Shown here piece after piece: positions 62,498-64,000 of a stretch of DNA of 64,000 bases (its first letter is position 1; each line of letters begins with the position of its first letter). The notes under the pieces were generated by a model, which saw nothing but the letters and a program-made list of their open reading frames with translations, did no database searches and was not told the origin of the DNA. Both the position numbers and the translations under genes were made by a program. Source of the DNA: JAKFWF01 sp031367505. GTDB lineage: Bacteria; Pseudomonadota; Alphaproteobacteria; Rhizobiales; Hyphomicrobiaceae. The stretch covers positions 1 to 64,000 of the forward strand of contig JANLPY010000303.1 of the NCBI GenBank assembly GCA_031367505.1, read 5' to 3'.

Positions 62498-64000
62498 TTA
62501 CCGGCGCGAGAAGGTGCGCCGGAACTGACCGAGACGGAGCACGCCCGTCACATGAATCAGGGTAAAGAACACGATAATGCCCAGCAGGATTAGTAAACCC
62601 ATCGCGCCGAATTTTATCGGCACGATTTGGCGGGCGTCTAGATAGGGCGCAAAGTACGGCAGCAGAAACCACAGAACCGCACCCATTACAAAGCTGGCCA
62701 TCGCAATCAGCGGTAAGTTCTTGTTAAGCCGCGCGTCCGATTTGAAGTGGTCGCGCTTAACAAGCCCGTGCCACAGCTGCAGCGCATTGATCCAGCCGGC
62801 GAACGTCGTTGCGATCGCAATGCCGAGATGAGGCATCACCCCGATGCGTGAGAAAACGGCAAACAACGAAAGTGACGCGACGACATTGATTGCGAAATTC
62901 ATGCCCGCAAAGCGCATCGGCGTTTTTGTATCCTGCCGAGCGAAATATCCGGGTTGGAAGACTTTTTGGATGACGAAAGCCGGCAATCCCAAGGAGAAAA
63001 TTGCAACTGCCATCGCGGTCGGTGGAACGTCGGCAGCCGTAAATGCCCCGCGCTGAAACAGCACCGATATCAATGGGTTTGCGAGCACCAAAAGGGCCAC
63101 AGCCGCCGGAACGGTCAGCAACAACGCAAACTCGAGCGAACGATTTTGCCCATCCAGCGCTGCCACTTCATTTTTCTGCGATAAATGCCGCACCAGATCG
63201 GGCAAGAGGACAACGCCGATCGCCACGCCGACGACCCCCAACGGCAACTGATACAGCCGATCGGCATAGTAGAGGAACGCGCGGGCGCCATCTTGGAAGG
63301 ACGCAATGATGCCGCCGATCAAGAGATTGATTTGAGTTATGCCACCCGAAACAACGCCCGGCACACCAAGCGATATTAGGCGACGGACGTCCGGTGTCAT
63401 ACGCGGCCGGCGAAATCCCAATCCCATCCCAGCGCGGTAGGCTGCGATCGCCAACATCAAAAGCTGCGCAATACCAGCGAGCGTGACGCCCCAGGCCAAC
63501 AAAATTCCAGCTTCATTCGCACCCGAAACGTTCAGATACACGGCAACGATCATGACCAGGATGAGAATGATATTGAGCAAAATTGGTGCGCCGGCTGCCG
63601 CAGAAAAGCGGCCCAGCGCGTTCAGCACCCCCGACAGCAAGGCGACCAGCGATAGGCAGATCAGATAAGGAAACGTGATCTGCGTCATCGTGATCGACAG
63701 GTTGAATTTGTACGGCGTATCGCTGAAGCCCGGCGCGATCGCGTACATCAACCACGGCATTGCAACGATCGCCGCTACCGAAAGCAATAAAAGGACGACA
63801 AGCAATCCAGCGAGTGCTTCCTCGGCGAACACCCGCGCTTTCGGTTTCCCTTCGGTCGCCAATTTGGCTGTAAACAATGGCACAAAGGCCGAATTGAAGG
63901 CGCCTTCACCAAACAACCGCCTAAAAAGGTTCGGGAATTGGAAGGCAACGACAAACGCGTCGGCCGCGGGCCCGGTGCCCAAGACGCGGGCGATCAGGAT
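62498..64000 (-). CDS. murJ: lipid II flippase MurJ (5' end outside window)
   Basis: MurJ (MviN) flips lipid II across the inner membrane for peptidoglycan synthesis. The 500 residues visible cover most of the protein: RVLGTGPAADAFVVAFQFPNLFRRLFGEGAFNSAFVPLF is the hallmark N-terminal region, and about 13 hydrophobic helices follow, including GGITQINLLIGGIIASF and YYADRLYQLPLGVVGVAIG. The frame is open at the window edge; the missing start should be about 20-25 residues upstream. It is the right-hand neighbour of the epimerase; in many alphaproteobacteria murJ directly adjoins trpS. Confidence 0.95.
   Translation of the reverse strand: MLIARVLGTGPAADAFVVAFQFPNLFRRLFGEGAFNSAFVPLFTAKLATEGKPKARVFAEEALAGLLVVLLLLSVAAIVAMPWLMYAIAPGFSDTPYKFNLSITMTQITFPYLICLSLVALLSGVLNALGRFSAAAGAPILLNIILILVMIVAVYLNVSGANEAGILLAWGVTLAGIAQLLMLAIAAYRAGMGLGFRRPRMTPDVRRLISLGVPGVVSGGITQINLLIGGIIASFQDGARAFLYYADRLYQLPLGVVGVAIGVVLLPDLVRHLSQKNEVAALDGQNRSLEFALLLTVPAAVALLVLANPLISVLFQRGAFTAADVPPTAMAVAIFSLGLPAFVIQKVFQPGYFARQDTKTPMRFAGMNFAINVVASLSLFAVFSRIGVMPHLGIAIATTFAGWINALQLWHGLVKRDHFKSDARLNKNLPLIAMASFVMGAVLWFLLPYFAPYLDARQIVPIKFGAMGLLILLGIIVFFTLIHVTGVLRLGQFRRTFSRR

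Overview
This window looks like an ordinary chromosomal stretch of an alphaproteobacterium, possibly of the Hyphomicrobiales/Rhodospirillales type. The evidence is the split Fo operon (atpI-atpB-atpE-atpF'-atpF, with both b' and b and no F1 genes beside it), the order mutY / DUF721 / DsbA / DsbA / smc, the guaB-MAPEG-rsmB operon, the DUF4169 and ribbon-helix-helix pair, a DUF4170 gene beside the lipid A transporter, an OlsB-type ornithine lipid acyltransferase, and the murJ...trpS-Usp neighbourhood. Genes are tightly packed on both strands. No tRNA, rRNA, CRISPR array, phage or insertion sequence was recognised, and no gene-free stretch exceeds 300 bases once the 47-residue ORF at 31212 is accepted.

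Layout. 1-5040: GH114-like hydrolase, an SDR, pdxH, a small secreted protein, rsmE and ubiA. 5240-11440: an envelope block of DUF4170, an MsbA-type flippase, a dual-specificity-type phosphatase, a fused lysophospholipid acyltransferase/KDO transferase, and lpxK; this is the late lipid A/KDO pathway. 11437-19670: an MFS exporter, a divergent CaiB-type CoA-transferase and HMG-CoA-lyase pair, olsB, a soluble hybrid histidine kinase, and a YqjM-class ene reductase. 19766-25882: a complete branched-chain-amino-acid-type ABC importer (livF, livG, livM, livH and a Tat-exported binding protein) with an enamidase-like amidohydrolase upstream. 26090-30965: ubiB, rsmB, MAPEG and guaB. 31212-35363: a small catabolic-looking group (uronate dehydrogenase-like, PECR-type SDR, HDAC-like, zinc alcohol dehydrogenase). 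35540-40000: DUF4169, RHH and a 1321-residue AsmA protein. 40182-46455: uvrD, a metallophosphoesterase gene interrupted by an in-frame TAG, and mutY. 46541-53447: DUF721 (DciA-like), two DsbA-like thioredoxins, smc, and a SUMF1-domain membrane protein without the FGE cysteines. 53646-56381: Fo ATP synthase. 56448-64000: a small secreted protein, pirin, Usp, trpS, an AlgE-type mannuronan C5-epimerase with RTX repeats split by a frame change, and murJ running off the right edge.

The most notable points are: (i) the AlgE-type secreted epimerase in the murJ-trpS interval, broken near its N-terminus, with one expected catalytic lysine replaced; (ii) the one-polypeptide fusion of a DUF374 acyltransferase with KDO transferase; (iii) three genes with apparent single-event lesions (binding protein, metallophosphoesterase, epimerase), which are either sequencing errors or real decay; and (iv) intergenic hairpins placed where differential expression would be expected (after atpE, and between the binding protein and livH). 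I found no clearly new defence or mobile system.
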